Assembly (NCBI GenBank): GCA_003116995.1 | Contig: BDSL01000053.1 | Location: 1 to 64,000, forward strand | Direction: 5' to 3' | Origin: Yamagishiella unicocca | Lineage: Eukaryota; Chlorophyta; Chlorophyceae; Chlamydomonadales; Volvocaceae | DNA length: 64,000 bases | Shown: positions 54,540 to 64,000 of the stretch, piece after piece | Numbering within the stretch: the stretch's first letter is position 1 | Layout: each line of letters starts with the position of its first letter | Program-made: the position numbers and the translations under genes | Notes under the pieces: model-generated | Database searches by the model: none | The model's input: only the letters and a program-made list of their open reading frames with translations | What the model was told of the DNA's origin: nothing

Positions 54540-56429
54540 ATGGCGGAATCAGCACAAGGTACACTGGGAGGCGTTCGTGCGATGCAGTAGGTAGTCTTCC
54601 GCGTGTTTCGGGCGCCATTTGGAAGCGGATAGTTTATCCTAGCTCTGCAAGCCCATGTCAACATCAGTTTAGACCAGGATGTGACTTGTTTGTGGTTTCA
54701 AAAAGTGTCTTCAAAAAGCGTAACTGCTCTTATGAGGAGCGTCCATCCTTTGCCCATTCGACGCCTGCAGATGTGCGACGCATGGCTCTGGGAGTGCTGC
54801 AATCGCGCCTTATGGACGGACGACAGCTCATGGATGAGTTTCGATCTGTGCTCGGACGTGACCACAACATCCGGCATTCATTCACAGCCGCGCAAACGCC
54901 TGCCAATTCGGCGAAGAACCGGTGGGTGGCGTGGCATGGCGTAGGCGATCAAGCCGCCAAGGCTTCAGATCGACTGCGCCGAAATGGGCGACAGCCACGG
55001 CCCAGGACAGGCCCTCACGCCGTCTTCAACCCCAGACACTTTGACCGTGCGACTGCCTGATCCGCAAGGTGGCAGTTCGGCTACGGAATGGCTGGCAATA
55101 AGGAGCAATTAGGGGCTGCAGGACTGGGGTTGGGCAGTGGCGGCGTCTGCACCCCGACCCCGTGTTCAGCTCACCACCACCCATCGACACACTCGCCTAG
55201 ACTCCCCTCCAGCCACCCTTCGACAGCTGTCCCCGGCGACCCTGTTGACGAATCTTGCACCCTAGGGAGTCATTTCGACCTGACAGCCGCATCCCCGTCA
55301 CCCGTACCTGCCGAAACCTCTGGCCGAAACCCAGTCCGCCAGCGCTCGCGCCAGCCCAGCCCGACCCAGCCCGAAACCCCCTTCCCCTTCCTCCTCCCGC
55401 CCTCTCTCCCATGCAAGATACGTCAACGTACTGCCGTACGATCACAACCGCGTGCTGCTGCGCCCCTGCTCCGTTGCTTCAACCGCCAGCCAGCCGCCCG
55501 CTTCCTCGCCCAGCCTGCCCGACTACATCAACGCTAGCCACGTGGTCCACGACGACGAGCAGTGCGGCTTCTCGGCCCGCTACATCGCCAGCCAGGGCCC
55601 CCTGGCCACCACCGTACCGGACTTTTGGCGCATGTGCTGGTCGGAGGGCGTGGGCGCCGTCGTGATGCTTACCAACACCGTCGAGCGGGGTGTCACCAAG
55701 TGCTCGCCCTACTACCCGGTGCAGCCAGGGACCCGCCTGCCGCTGCGGGGAGGCGGCGGGGGCGCCAGCGGCGGGGTGAGCGCAACGACCACAGCAGCAG
55801 CCCCCAGGGGGGCGGGGGGGGCCGGAGCCGCCGCGCCGCAGTCCGCAGCGGCGGCCGGGGAGGAGGTGGTGGCGGTGGAGGAGGTGGTGGCCGTGAACTC
55901 TAACGCGCTGCACGGGGGCGACCTGACGCATACACAGCTGCGACTGCTCGCGGCGCCGCCGCCTCCGCCGCCTCGGGCCGCCGCCTCCTCAAGGGACGTG
56001 ACACACCTCCGCTACAACGCCTGGCCCGACCACGGCACTCCGGCTGACGCCGCCGCCATCCGCACCATGTGCGATCTGCTCGAGCCCGTCAGGTCGGACG
56101 GCGGCGCAGTGGTTGTGCACTGCAGCGCGGGCATCGGGCGCACGGGCACTTTCTGCGCCATTGACATTTTGCGCCGCCGCATTGACCACCTGGCGGAGTG
56201 CGCGGCGGCGCGGCCGGGCAGCGTGGGGCCTGACGCCGTACACGCGGCGCTGGATCTGCCGGAGCTGGTGCACTCACTGCGCCGCCAGCGGGGTGGCATG
56301 GTGCAGACCCTGGAGCAGTACGCGTTTTGCTATCAGGCGGTGTATGAGGAGCTGGCGGCGGCGGTGGCGGGGGGCCAGCAGGGCGGCGGCGGCGGCGGCG
56401 GGACGCCGCCACGACCGGCGAGACGGTAG
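54540..56429 (+). CDS. Classical (Cys-based) protein tyrosine phosphatase
   Basis: Three exons, 54540-54558, 54771-54921 and 55418-56429 (TAG), close in phase and give 393 residues. The 19-nt first exon (MAESAQ) was chosen because it supplies the single base needed to complete the first codon of exon 2. Family landmarks appear in order: an N-terminal helix ending in NR, the phosphotyrosine loop KNRYVNVLPYDHNRV, DYINASHV, the QGPL and FWRM segment, the WPD loop at 259-261 (general acid), the P-loop VHCSAGIGRTG with nucleophile Cys292 and Arg298, and QTLEQY (Q-loop). Between the first lobe and the WPD loop is a ~75-residue Gly/Ala/Pro-rich insert not found in typical domains. All catalytic residues are present, so it should dephosphorylate phosphotyrosine. 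There is no membrane segment or targeting domain, which suggests a soluble enzyme. Confidence 0.93.
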
Positions 56430-59400
56430 GTGTGGCGAGGCCGGTGGCGGTCCGTGAAGGGGCGCCACATGGGGAGGCCACAGGGGGGGCGTGTTCCAGT
56501 GGGGGGTGGCAGGGTATTGCGGATTGCTCAAGGTGTGGGGACGCAGGTGCAGGAGATTTGGGTCAGTGGAGGCAAGAGCATGCGTGTCTGGGTGTGTCAT
56601 GTCGTACGGCGCGGCGTACGGCGCTTGTACGGCAGTAGCAAGCAATGGAGTTCCAAGTGACGGTGTCGTTTAGGGGTGGTCTCCATTGTGTATGAGGGGG
56701 ACCCGGCCCGCACCGGCCGGCGCGAATGTGGGCGGCGGCGCAAAGAGGGGGGGTGAAGGCAGTGTGTGAGATAGTGTGACGGGACGTAAGGCCCTCGGAC
56801 TCGACCGCTTGCGAGGGGGGCAGCACTGCAGGGCCTGTACTGCATGGCGGTGAAGGTGAAGGGGAGGGGGTGGGGAGGGAAGGCGGGGGAGAGGAGGGTC
56901 CTGCTCGCGGGCGCCAGGCTAGCGCCAGCACCGAGGAGGTCGTGTCTGGTTCCGTATGGACGCATCTTGGTTGGATCAGTGTACCGCATCTTGGGTGGTT
57001 GGATCAGTGTACCGCATCTTGGGTGGTGGGCCAGTGTACCGCACCTTGGGGGTGCCGGGGTAAGGACACGCGGAATGACGAGACGGACGTATTGTTTGGC
57101 GGGGCCACCGGAACCCCGCACTTGCGGCTGTAGCTCAGTGGCGTTGGCGGCGGCAGGTTCTCGGCGCCATGTGCTCCTCCGAGGCCGCTCCGAAACCACC
57201 AACTCAACTCCTCGCTCCGCCGCGGATGGGCTGAGGAGGCAAGTCCAACCCGTGCATGGGCCAGCGGGCGTCGCTGACACGATACCCGGTGACACGGCCA
57301 GGCAGGTGTGCCCTGGTGCGGAGGGACGGGTCTGTTTAGGAAACTTAAGAGCGTAACCCAACAACAGCAACAGCAGCGACACGCCCATCTAGCCCGGGTA
57401 CCCACGAAAGGGGCCCGGCGTGGGCCCTTGTGCGGATGGGCGTGCAGCGTGGAGTGCAGATCGCGGCCGCCGCAGCCGCCGCAGCCGCCGCAGCGGGGCC
57501 CTATGCTGCATGCCGCCGCGGACCTCATGTTGACAGCATGCGCCTGCAGCACTTGTGTTCGGTTTGGGTCCAGCTCCATCAGCGGCTTCTTTCTTGCGCC
57601 GAATGACGGCGCGCGCTGTGAGGTCCGGCACGGGTGTTTGTGGCTGCTGCGAGTGGAAGGTTTGGGTGTGGGGGGCTGTCGCCAGGCGGCAGTTGCAGTA
57701 GCGGTGGTGCCGCAGGTAGGTGGTGGTGGTGGTGGAAGAAATGGTAGTGGCGGTGGACGTTGCTCGGGCGGCTAGGTAACCTTGCAGCAGCTCGCGGGCT
57801 GGGTGTGGCCATCAAAGGGGCCATTCACGGGAAAACTGTCATCTGGCGACCAGGGTGATGCCGGCCGCTGCTTAGAATGTCGTACAGTACTCGTTGTTGC
57901 GAAGGATTGCGAAGGAGTGGATTGCAGTACGGTGGGTTGTGGATTGGATTCTGGATTGGGGGGAGCGGCGGCGGCATCGAGGCCAAGAAGTGTCGTACTA
58001 GGAATGCATCAGCCCGGCGGAGCGCCCAGCATGTCGTACCGTAATCACTGCGCTCAAGACGTTTGCAGGAGGGGGGGCCAGGAGGCAGCACCCTGCCTGC
58101 CGTCGCAGGTGGACGGACGGTCCAGGGGGGGCGGTGCGCCGCAGCCTCACATGAGGTGACGTGCCGTGCGGGCCCCGTATCCGCGGGGCGCCAGTTCGGA
58201 AGTGTCCATTCATACGGGAGGCAGGCAGCGCGTGCTGATTTGAGCGAGGGTTGGGGGCGGGCTGGACGATGTAGCTGATGCGGAATCACTCTTTGTGATG
58301 CGCGGGGGCCGAGGCGCATCCGCGAGGATGGCTTCGGCGCCTGACTCGCGGCTCGGTTGTCTCGCCGCAGGGGCGCCGGGGGACATGACGTCCCCTCCCG
58401 GCGGTGGCTGCTACATTTGGTGTCTGGTGCGTGTGGGAAGGGGCCTTTGGGTGCCGAGGGATTGTGGCCGGGCGGGGGGGGGTCCAGGAGGGTCCGGCCT
58501 TTGGGAGTCTGGGCACTGCTGGATGCGCGGCCTGGGTCTGGGCGGGTCGTCTCGCGCGTGATGTCTTGAGCACCCCAGCTGCTCCGGCGGCGGCAGCCTT
58601 CCCTGGAGGACTCGTGTCGCCCCAGGGCACCCAACCACGCCGAGGGGGGCATCTGGGCGGGGAAGGAGGATGCGGAAGAGGTCTGTGTGTGTGTGTGTGT
58701 GAGTGTGTGCGGTGATTGGTCGCGGAAGCTGAATTAAAAACAAGCCAACAAGCAAGAAAGCTGTGTGTTTGTATGCCATGGCTGGGTGGAACGCCGCGTT
58801 GCACTTCGCTCCCCCGCCGCACCTCGCGTCGCCTGCGCGCTGCCCCATGGCGCCACTCCGGTGGTGGGGCTGAGGCGAGCAGGCGGGGCAGGTGCGGCTG
58901 CTGGCGGCCCAGGCCCGGGCTCGGGCTGTATTGAGATGGTGGTCGTTGTGGTCGTTTGAAAGCATGTTTGGGAATGTCTGTTGTGCGGGGTACTCTGTCA
59001 CCTTCGCTACCCATGGTACTGTCGAGGCCTTCATCTGTGCAGCTCCCGAGGGCTGCTGAGATGTGCGCCCGTGCAAGGGCCCAGCAGCACACTCGCGCAG
59101 GGCGGTGGCGGCCTCCCGCGGCCGTGTGAGCTGGCGGGCTGGCAATCCTGACCCTGCTCGTGCGGGCGGCGGCGGCGCTGTAATCCTCACAGCCCTAGCC
59201 ACTCTTCACCCCTAATGCTCAGCTAATGCTCCCCGCTGTCGCCGTCGCCGCGAACCCCGCCCAGCACTGTGTGCCGCCGTAGCTTTTCGCTCAGCCGTAC
59301 AACCGTACCAACTGTTATGGTATAGTACGGCACCGCAATCGAAACCGGCTGAGCCCATGTCATCCTGCGTCGAACAGGGCCCTCGAGGGGCGCCTGTGGA

Positions 59401-59947
59401 TCTGCAGCGTACCGCCCGGGTTGGCGACCCTGCTTTCCGTAGCCCCTCCCCCCCTGGACCGGTGACCGGTTCCTTTTTGCAATGCCCCCTGGACCCGCCG
59501 GCCGAGCCCTCCCTGGCGCCGTGGCCGCAGGACGCGAATCATGGGACATCCACCACCACTATGGTGCCCCTAACAGCAGCACCAGTGGACTGCTATGAGC
59601 ACCACCGCCGCTGCATCCGTCCCCTTTGGCTCACCACACTGACCCAGGCCACAACCCATGGCGCTGCCGGTGCGGACGTGGTGCTGCCGCCGCTCTCCCT
59701 GCGGGCCCCCATGGTGCTGCTGCGACCGCCGCCCAGCCGCAGGTCAGCCCTCACCCACCCACCCACCCCTACACCGCCCCACCTCAGCCCCTTCTCCCGA
59801 CGTCACCTGCTTTCCCCTCCTACCGCCCTTCACCACGATCAGAAGGTTCAGCGCTCTCTGAGCCACCGCCAAAACCCCTGCCCGCTCCTCGCCGATCTCC
59901 CCGGCTACCGGAATCTCCCCGCCACGCCCCGTCTTAAGAGCCGCACG
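56430..59947. other. Intergenic region between the phosphatase and the PLAA-like gene
   Basis: The two genes converge here, so both 3'UTRs should lie in it. A tandem repeat sits at 56957-57048 and a (TG)n run near 58683-58710. No gene was recognised among many overlapping frames on both strands. The nearest plus-strand TGTAA behind the phosphatase stop is at about 59181, which is far. Confidence 0.5.
56957..57048. repeat. ~28-bp tandem repeat, about 3.5 units
   Basis: Units of gatcagtgtaccgcatcttg plus ggtggttg, degenerating at the right end. Confidence 0.85.
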
Positions 59948-62900
59948 TTAGTCATCCTGCACTCTGACCCCGGTGCTGCGGGCAATGACCGCGGTGACGT
60001 CGATGCCCACCTGCGGATGGGAGTGTTGGTCCGGGGACAGGGACAGGGACAGGGCAGGGGGCGGGGGAGGTGGGGAGCATGGTCGTTGGTAAAGCCATTG
60101 CAGAAGGCAGTTGGTGGCTCAGGTGATTCGTGCGGCAGCGGCAGGGCAGCAGCGGGCGCATGGGGGTGGGGCCGCACCCGCTCCACGCGCCCCGGTTCCA
60201 GGGGGGAGGGACGGCATCAGAGGAGCTCGCCACCACTACCTCCCGCTACCCATCCCTGGCGCCCCACCTGCAGCAGCTTCTGCTCCGTCTGGCCGCCTCC
60301 CCTGGACCCCGACATGACGTCATGGATGCGGTCGTTGATGTCCAGATCCTTGGCAATCTGGGTGTGTGCGTGTGTGTGTGTGTGGTTGGGGGGGGGTGAG
60401 AGGAAACCCGTTCGGGGGCGGGGATTAGGGATGGGCGGCATGGGTAGGGTAGGGTAGGGGAGCTCAAGAGAGGGGTGGGTGGGGCAGCGACGGGGGGGAG
60501 TCCAGAGGGCTGCATGCGGCGGCCTGAGGCGGCCTGAGGCGGCCTGAGGCGGCCTGAGGCGGGCCGAGGTGTCCCCTAAGACGACCACCTCGCGCCGCTG
60601 CGGCCCACATGAGCCACATGGAGAGATGGCGAGGACCCGGAAGCCAGCCCAGCACCCCCCCCGGGCCCCCCGGCTCGTAACCCCTCAGGCTCGTACACGG
60701 ATTTTCCTTGCCACCCCCCCCCCCGGCTCCCCTCAACCCACCTGGCACAGGTCCTGCCCCCCCGCCACCAGCAGTGTGCCCACCGCCACCAGGCTGCGGT
60801 AGGTCGCGTCCGCCTCCTCCAGCGGCGAGGAGCAGGCGCCCAGCAGCTCAAGGCCGCAAGACAGGACCTGCGGGGGGGGTGAGGTGGGGGGAGGCGGCGG
60901 GGGGGGCCCGGCATAAAGAGCCGTTTACACGACATGGTGCGGCGTGGTGTTCCTCTGTGTGGCACTTCCCACGCCGTAGATCACGTGGCACGTCCAGTAC
61001 TGGGGGGCCAGAGCACACGGGGACAGAGCTACCAGACAGGGCCGCGAGGCAGTCCAGGACCCCCCCCGCCACGTCTGTTCTATACGGTTTTTTCTCGCAT
61101 CCACGGGTCTTCCTCAAAACCCCGCCTCACACACACATACACACACGCAATTAGCGGAAGCATCGCTGTGCGGTACCCACCTGCAGCGGCACGTCACCCG
61201 CCTGCTCCGTCGCCGGCGGCAGCTGCCTCAGCCCCACCGCCGCCGCCAGGTTGCCCAGCAGCACCGCACCGCTCAGTCGCACTGCCTTGGTGGCGGTGGG
61301 GGCGACGGCCAGTGGCGCCAGGCGGTCCATGAGGGGGGAGGCGCCGCCTAGGAGCCAGGCGCGCAGAGGCCCGGGCTGGGAGGCGGCGTTGGCGGCGAGG
61401 CGCAGAGCCAGCTGGTGGTTGGCGGGGAGGGGGGAGGAGGCCGCGGCGGCCAGTGCGCCGGCCAGCGTGCCTGGGGAGTTGCGCACGGGGTTGGGTGTGG
61501 GTGTGGGTGTGGGTGTGGGTGTGGGTGTGGGTGTGGGTGTGGGTGTGGGTGTGGGTGTGGGTGTGGGTGTGGGTGTGGGTGTGGGTGTGGGTGTGGGTGT
61601 GGGTGTGGGTGTGGGTGTGGGTGTGGGTGTGGGTGTGGGTGTGGGTGTGGGTGTGGGTGTGGGTGTGGGTGTGGGTGTGGGTGTGGGTGTGGGTGTGGGT
61701 GTGGGTGTGGGTGTGGGTGTGGGTGTGGGTGTGGGTGTGGGTGTGGGTGTGGGTGTGGGTGTGGGTGTGGGTGTGGGTATGATCGGTGGGAGGGGCAGGG
61801 GGGGAAGTCTACATCAAAACACAAAAGTCACCCACGCCCCATCCCGTGCGACAGCTGACCCGTCCTAACCGAATCAACGAACTCGCCAGCCTCCCAACCG
61901 ACTCGCCAGGCTCAGGCGACGCCGCCGCAAGGTCGCCCGCCGCCGCCGGCGCCGCCAGCAGCGCGGCACCGCCGCCGGGTCCGGCGTCGAGTGCCGCCAG
62001 GCGGGCTAGATCCAGGGAGGGGAAGAGCTTGTCCGCCGGCCAGGCCAGCAGCCGCCGCAGCAGCGTTACGTCACCCGCCCCGATGATGGCGGCGGCGGCG
62101 GCAGGGGCCGCAGTGGCGGCGGCGCTGACCTTCGGAAGCTTCTGGAGCAGCGACTCGAGGGGACCTGGCGGGAGGGGAGGCGTATGTGGTGGCGGTGGAT
62201 GTGCGGTGGATGTGCGGTGGATGTGCGGTGGATGTGCGGTGGATGTGCGGTGGATGTGCGGTGGTGGGAACCAACCGTTGGGTATTGGGGTTCGAGGGAG
62301 ACCCGTTGGGTAATTGAGGTGGGGGAAGGAACGTGGTGGGTGGGCGGTTGCATACCACGCTGCTTGGGTGGTTGCAAGCAAACAGAACATGTGAAGATGG
62401 ATGAATCCGGATTCAGTTGGTGCGGGCTGCGGCGCCGAACAACTACACCACCACCGGCGGCGGCACGCCCAGCACCCTAAACCTCCTCGCCCCTTCCTCC
62501 GCCCCGCCCCCTCCTCCGCCCGCAACCCCCCCTCCGCCTCACCCCCTCCTCCGCCCCTCCCGCCCTCACCCCCCGGCGCCAGGTCTGCCTCGCTCAGCTG
62601 CTGCGGGGGCGGCAATGCGGAGTTGAACTCTCGAATCTTGCGGCCCAGTGCCTGATGCGGGGTGGAATTGGGCGGGTTGGGGATTTAGGGCGGGTTGGGG
62701 GTCTAGGGTTTGGGCGCTAGAGATGTTCCTGGCTCAGGAGCGTCAGCTAGAACAGCGGGATGCGCTAAACAACAACAAAAGCCGGGCGGGTATGAGTTAA
62801 GAGCGGGCTTGGGTTAGGGTGGATGGGGGGTATTGGAGGGTTTTGGGTCCGGTCGCTGCGCCCCATCGGGTCCCCAGCCCCAGTCGCCCCATCGGGCCCG

Positions 62901-64000
62901 CAGCCCCAGTCCCCCCGGCGCACCTCCAGTGTGGGCACGTTGTCGAACGTGAGGTAAGTGTGGCAGGGCACGTGGGTGGTCGTGTGGGCGGGCAGGGCAC
63001 CTGAGCGGGGAGGGGGGGGGTACGAGAGGAAACCCGGGGGTTACATAAAAGAACCGGGGTGGGGGGTATGAGGAGAAACCGGGGGGAGACGAGGTGCGAT
63101 GGAGCGGCAGCAGGAGCTCAGAGGAGAGGCGACCGCACCCCCTGGCACCCCACTCCAGTCATCACTACCGCGCTTTGCGCAAGGCCACTGTGCTCGTACG
63201 GTTGTCGTACGGTTGTCGTACGGTTGTCGTACGGTGTATCGCTGCTCACCGGCTGAGCTGCTGCTGGGTCCGCCGGTGAAGGGATCCACGCCGCCGCCAG
63301 TGACGGACAGCGCGGAGGCGCCGGCAAATGGAGGAGCGCCGCCGGCGGGCCTGGGGGCCGGCCTGGATCCGGATCCGGATCCGCCCGTGAAGGGGTCGCA
63401 GAATCCACCGGTGACGTCCATGGGCTCGGGGCCGGTGGAAGCCTTGGCGCCGCCCGTGTTTTGCGCGATGAACTGCACGATCTGTGTGCGGATGGTGGAT
63501 GCGGGGGCGAGGGGGTGGAGGGGGTCGGGCACTCGTTCAGTGGTGCGTTGTTGGCAGCTACGGGCGGGGGCAAGACAGCCCCCTCCCACATCCCCCCCCC
63601 TTTTACACGGTACACGGGTTTTCCTTGCAATTCTCCCCCTCCCCCTTCCCACGCGTTTCCTCTCGTACAGCCCTTCTCTTTTGCGCAACTGCCCCCTCCC
63701 AAACCCACCTGCTCCTGGAAGTACGGCGGCAGCTCGTGCTCCTGAATGAACCTCTGCGCCACCAGGTAGGGGTTGTCGTCCCGGTCCATAGCCAGCTTGC
63801 GCGGGGGCAGCCCCTCACCCACGTCCACATCGAACACGAAGTCCCACTCCCGGCCGCCCCAGAACTGGAGGGGGGGCAGGCGGGAGCGGAAACAGGTTCA
63901 ACCCGGCGATAGAGGATACGATAGGGTGCGGGGAGGGGGCGATCGATACTTCGATAGGAACCGGAGGCGGCGGGTTGCGATGGATAAGGCCCTGGTCGGC
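59948..64000 (-). CDS. PLAA/Doa1/Ufd3-like ubiquitin-binding Cdc48 cofactor, C-terminal part (continues beyond the window)
   Basis: Exons, gene order: 63864-63709, 63481-63250, 63000-62924, 62651-62570, 62164-~61880, 61470-61181, 60867-60742, 60357-60268 and 60010-59948 (TAA). All phases agree except that the donor of the fifth exon is not fixed. The first exon encodes the PFU ubiquitin-binding domain ([29 protein letters not shown], then [10 protein letters not shown]). A Gly/Pro linker with two DPFTGG motifs follows. The rest is the PUL domain, an Armadillo-like fold that binds the C-terminus of Cdc48/p97 ([58 protein letters not shown]). The WD40 propeller expected at the N-terminus would lie beyond 64000. 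In yeast and animals this protein maintains free ubiquitin and sorts ubiquitinated cargo with Cdc48. The residues are well conserved and nothing suggests a pseudogene. Confidence 0.9.
60520..60562. repeat. 10-bp tandem repeat
   Basis: Four perfect units of gcggcctgag, in an intron of the PLAA-like gene. Confidence 0.85.
60910..60937 (+). repeat. Dispersed repeat, family 2
   Basis: GGCATAAAGAGCCGTTTACA followed by CGACATGG, in an intron of the PLAA-like gene. Confidence 0.65.
61075..61122 (-). repeat. Intronic dispersed repeat, family 1 (inverted)
   Basis: Read on the minus strand it gives GGAAGACCCGTGGATG then GAGAAAAAACCGTATAGAAC, the same consensus as the permease copies. It lies in a PLAA-like gene intron, so the family spans unrelated genes. 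Confidence 0.7.
61493..61777. repeat. (GGGTGT)n hexanucleotide microsatellite, about 47 units
   Basis: An uninterrupted run of ~285 bp in the intron between the fifth and sixth visible PLAA exons. It generates artefactual Gly-Val, Cys-Gly, Val-Trp and Pro-His frames. Confidence 0.97.
62190..62262. repeat. 12-bp tandem repeat, about 6 units
   Basis: Units of gtgcggtggatg, in the intron upstream (gene sense) of the fifth visible PLAA exon. Confidence 0.9.

Noticed and set aside
57128..57175. A-box-like TAGCTCAGTGG
   Set aside because: No B-box at proper distance and no cloverleaf, so probably a chance match.
61493..61777. Interstitial telomere repeat
   Set aside because: The unit GGGTGT is not the TTTTAGGG-type telomere of this algal group or the plant TTTAGGG repeat.
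61251..61868. Gly-Val, Cys-Gly, Val-Trp and Pro-His polymer reading frames
   Set aside because: They are translations of the GGGTGT microsatellite inside an intron.

Overview
The window is nuclear DNA of a volvocine (Chlamydomonas-like) green alga. The evidence is GC-rich sequence, genes cut into many short exons by GT-AG introns of about 70-500 nt, a TGTAA polyadenylation signal behind a stop codon, long Ala/Gly/Pro-rich tracts inside proteins, and a copper-response regulator with the SBP plus ankyrin plus Cys-rich layout known from Chlamydomonas CRR1. Exon models were built by hand from splice sites, reading-phase continuity and family motifs. Where a junction does not close, this is stated.

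Layout. 1-12651 is a satellite array of ~3.77-kb units arranged as a large inverted repeat (arms 1-5092 and 5175-~10267, 82-bp centre), followed by one further truncated unit. Most of it is a two-module minisatellite (8-bp and 19-bp modules). A functional-looking tRNA-Arg(CCU) lies 90 bp beyond the array edge (12742-12814). CRR1 is on the minus strand at 15386-20071 (7 exons). A 12-13-exon amino-acid permease is on the minus strand at 22436-29673. Region 29.9-34.9 kb is repeat-rich: a 2.2-kb dispersed repeat (second copy at 43.4-44.9 kb) and a broken glutathione S-transferase C-terminus. Region 34.9-42.1 kb holds two head-to-head members of the Crinkler/RHS-type NTPase family. The minus-strand one is a phase-consistent 13-exon gene with an N-terminal SAM-like domain; the plus-strand one appears damaged. 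Region 47.1-52.7 kb is a plus-strand coiled-coil protein with a long Ala-rich tail. Region 54.5-56.4 kb is a compact plus-strand protein tyrosine phosphatase. From 59948 to the window end lies the C-terminal half of a PLAA/Doa1/Ufd3 ubiquitin-pathway protein on the minus strand.

The genes are unlinked in function (copper signalling, amino-acid transport, phosphotyrosine signalling, Cdc48/ubiquitin). The common theme is mobile and repetitive DNA. It includes intronic repeat families close to splice sites of two different genes, a foldback MITE and a ~52-bp micro-insertion inside introns of one NTPase gene, and very short insertions (52-56 bp and a 15-bp 3' remnant) that share one end and carry 6-8-bp target duplications. 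The most interesting observations are the paired NTPase genes, the micro-insertion family and the modular satellite palindrome.
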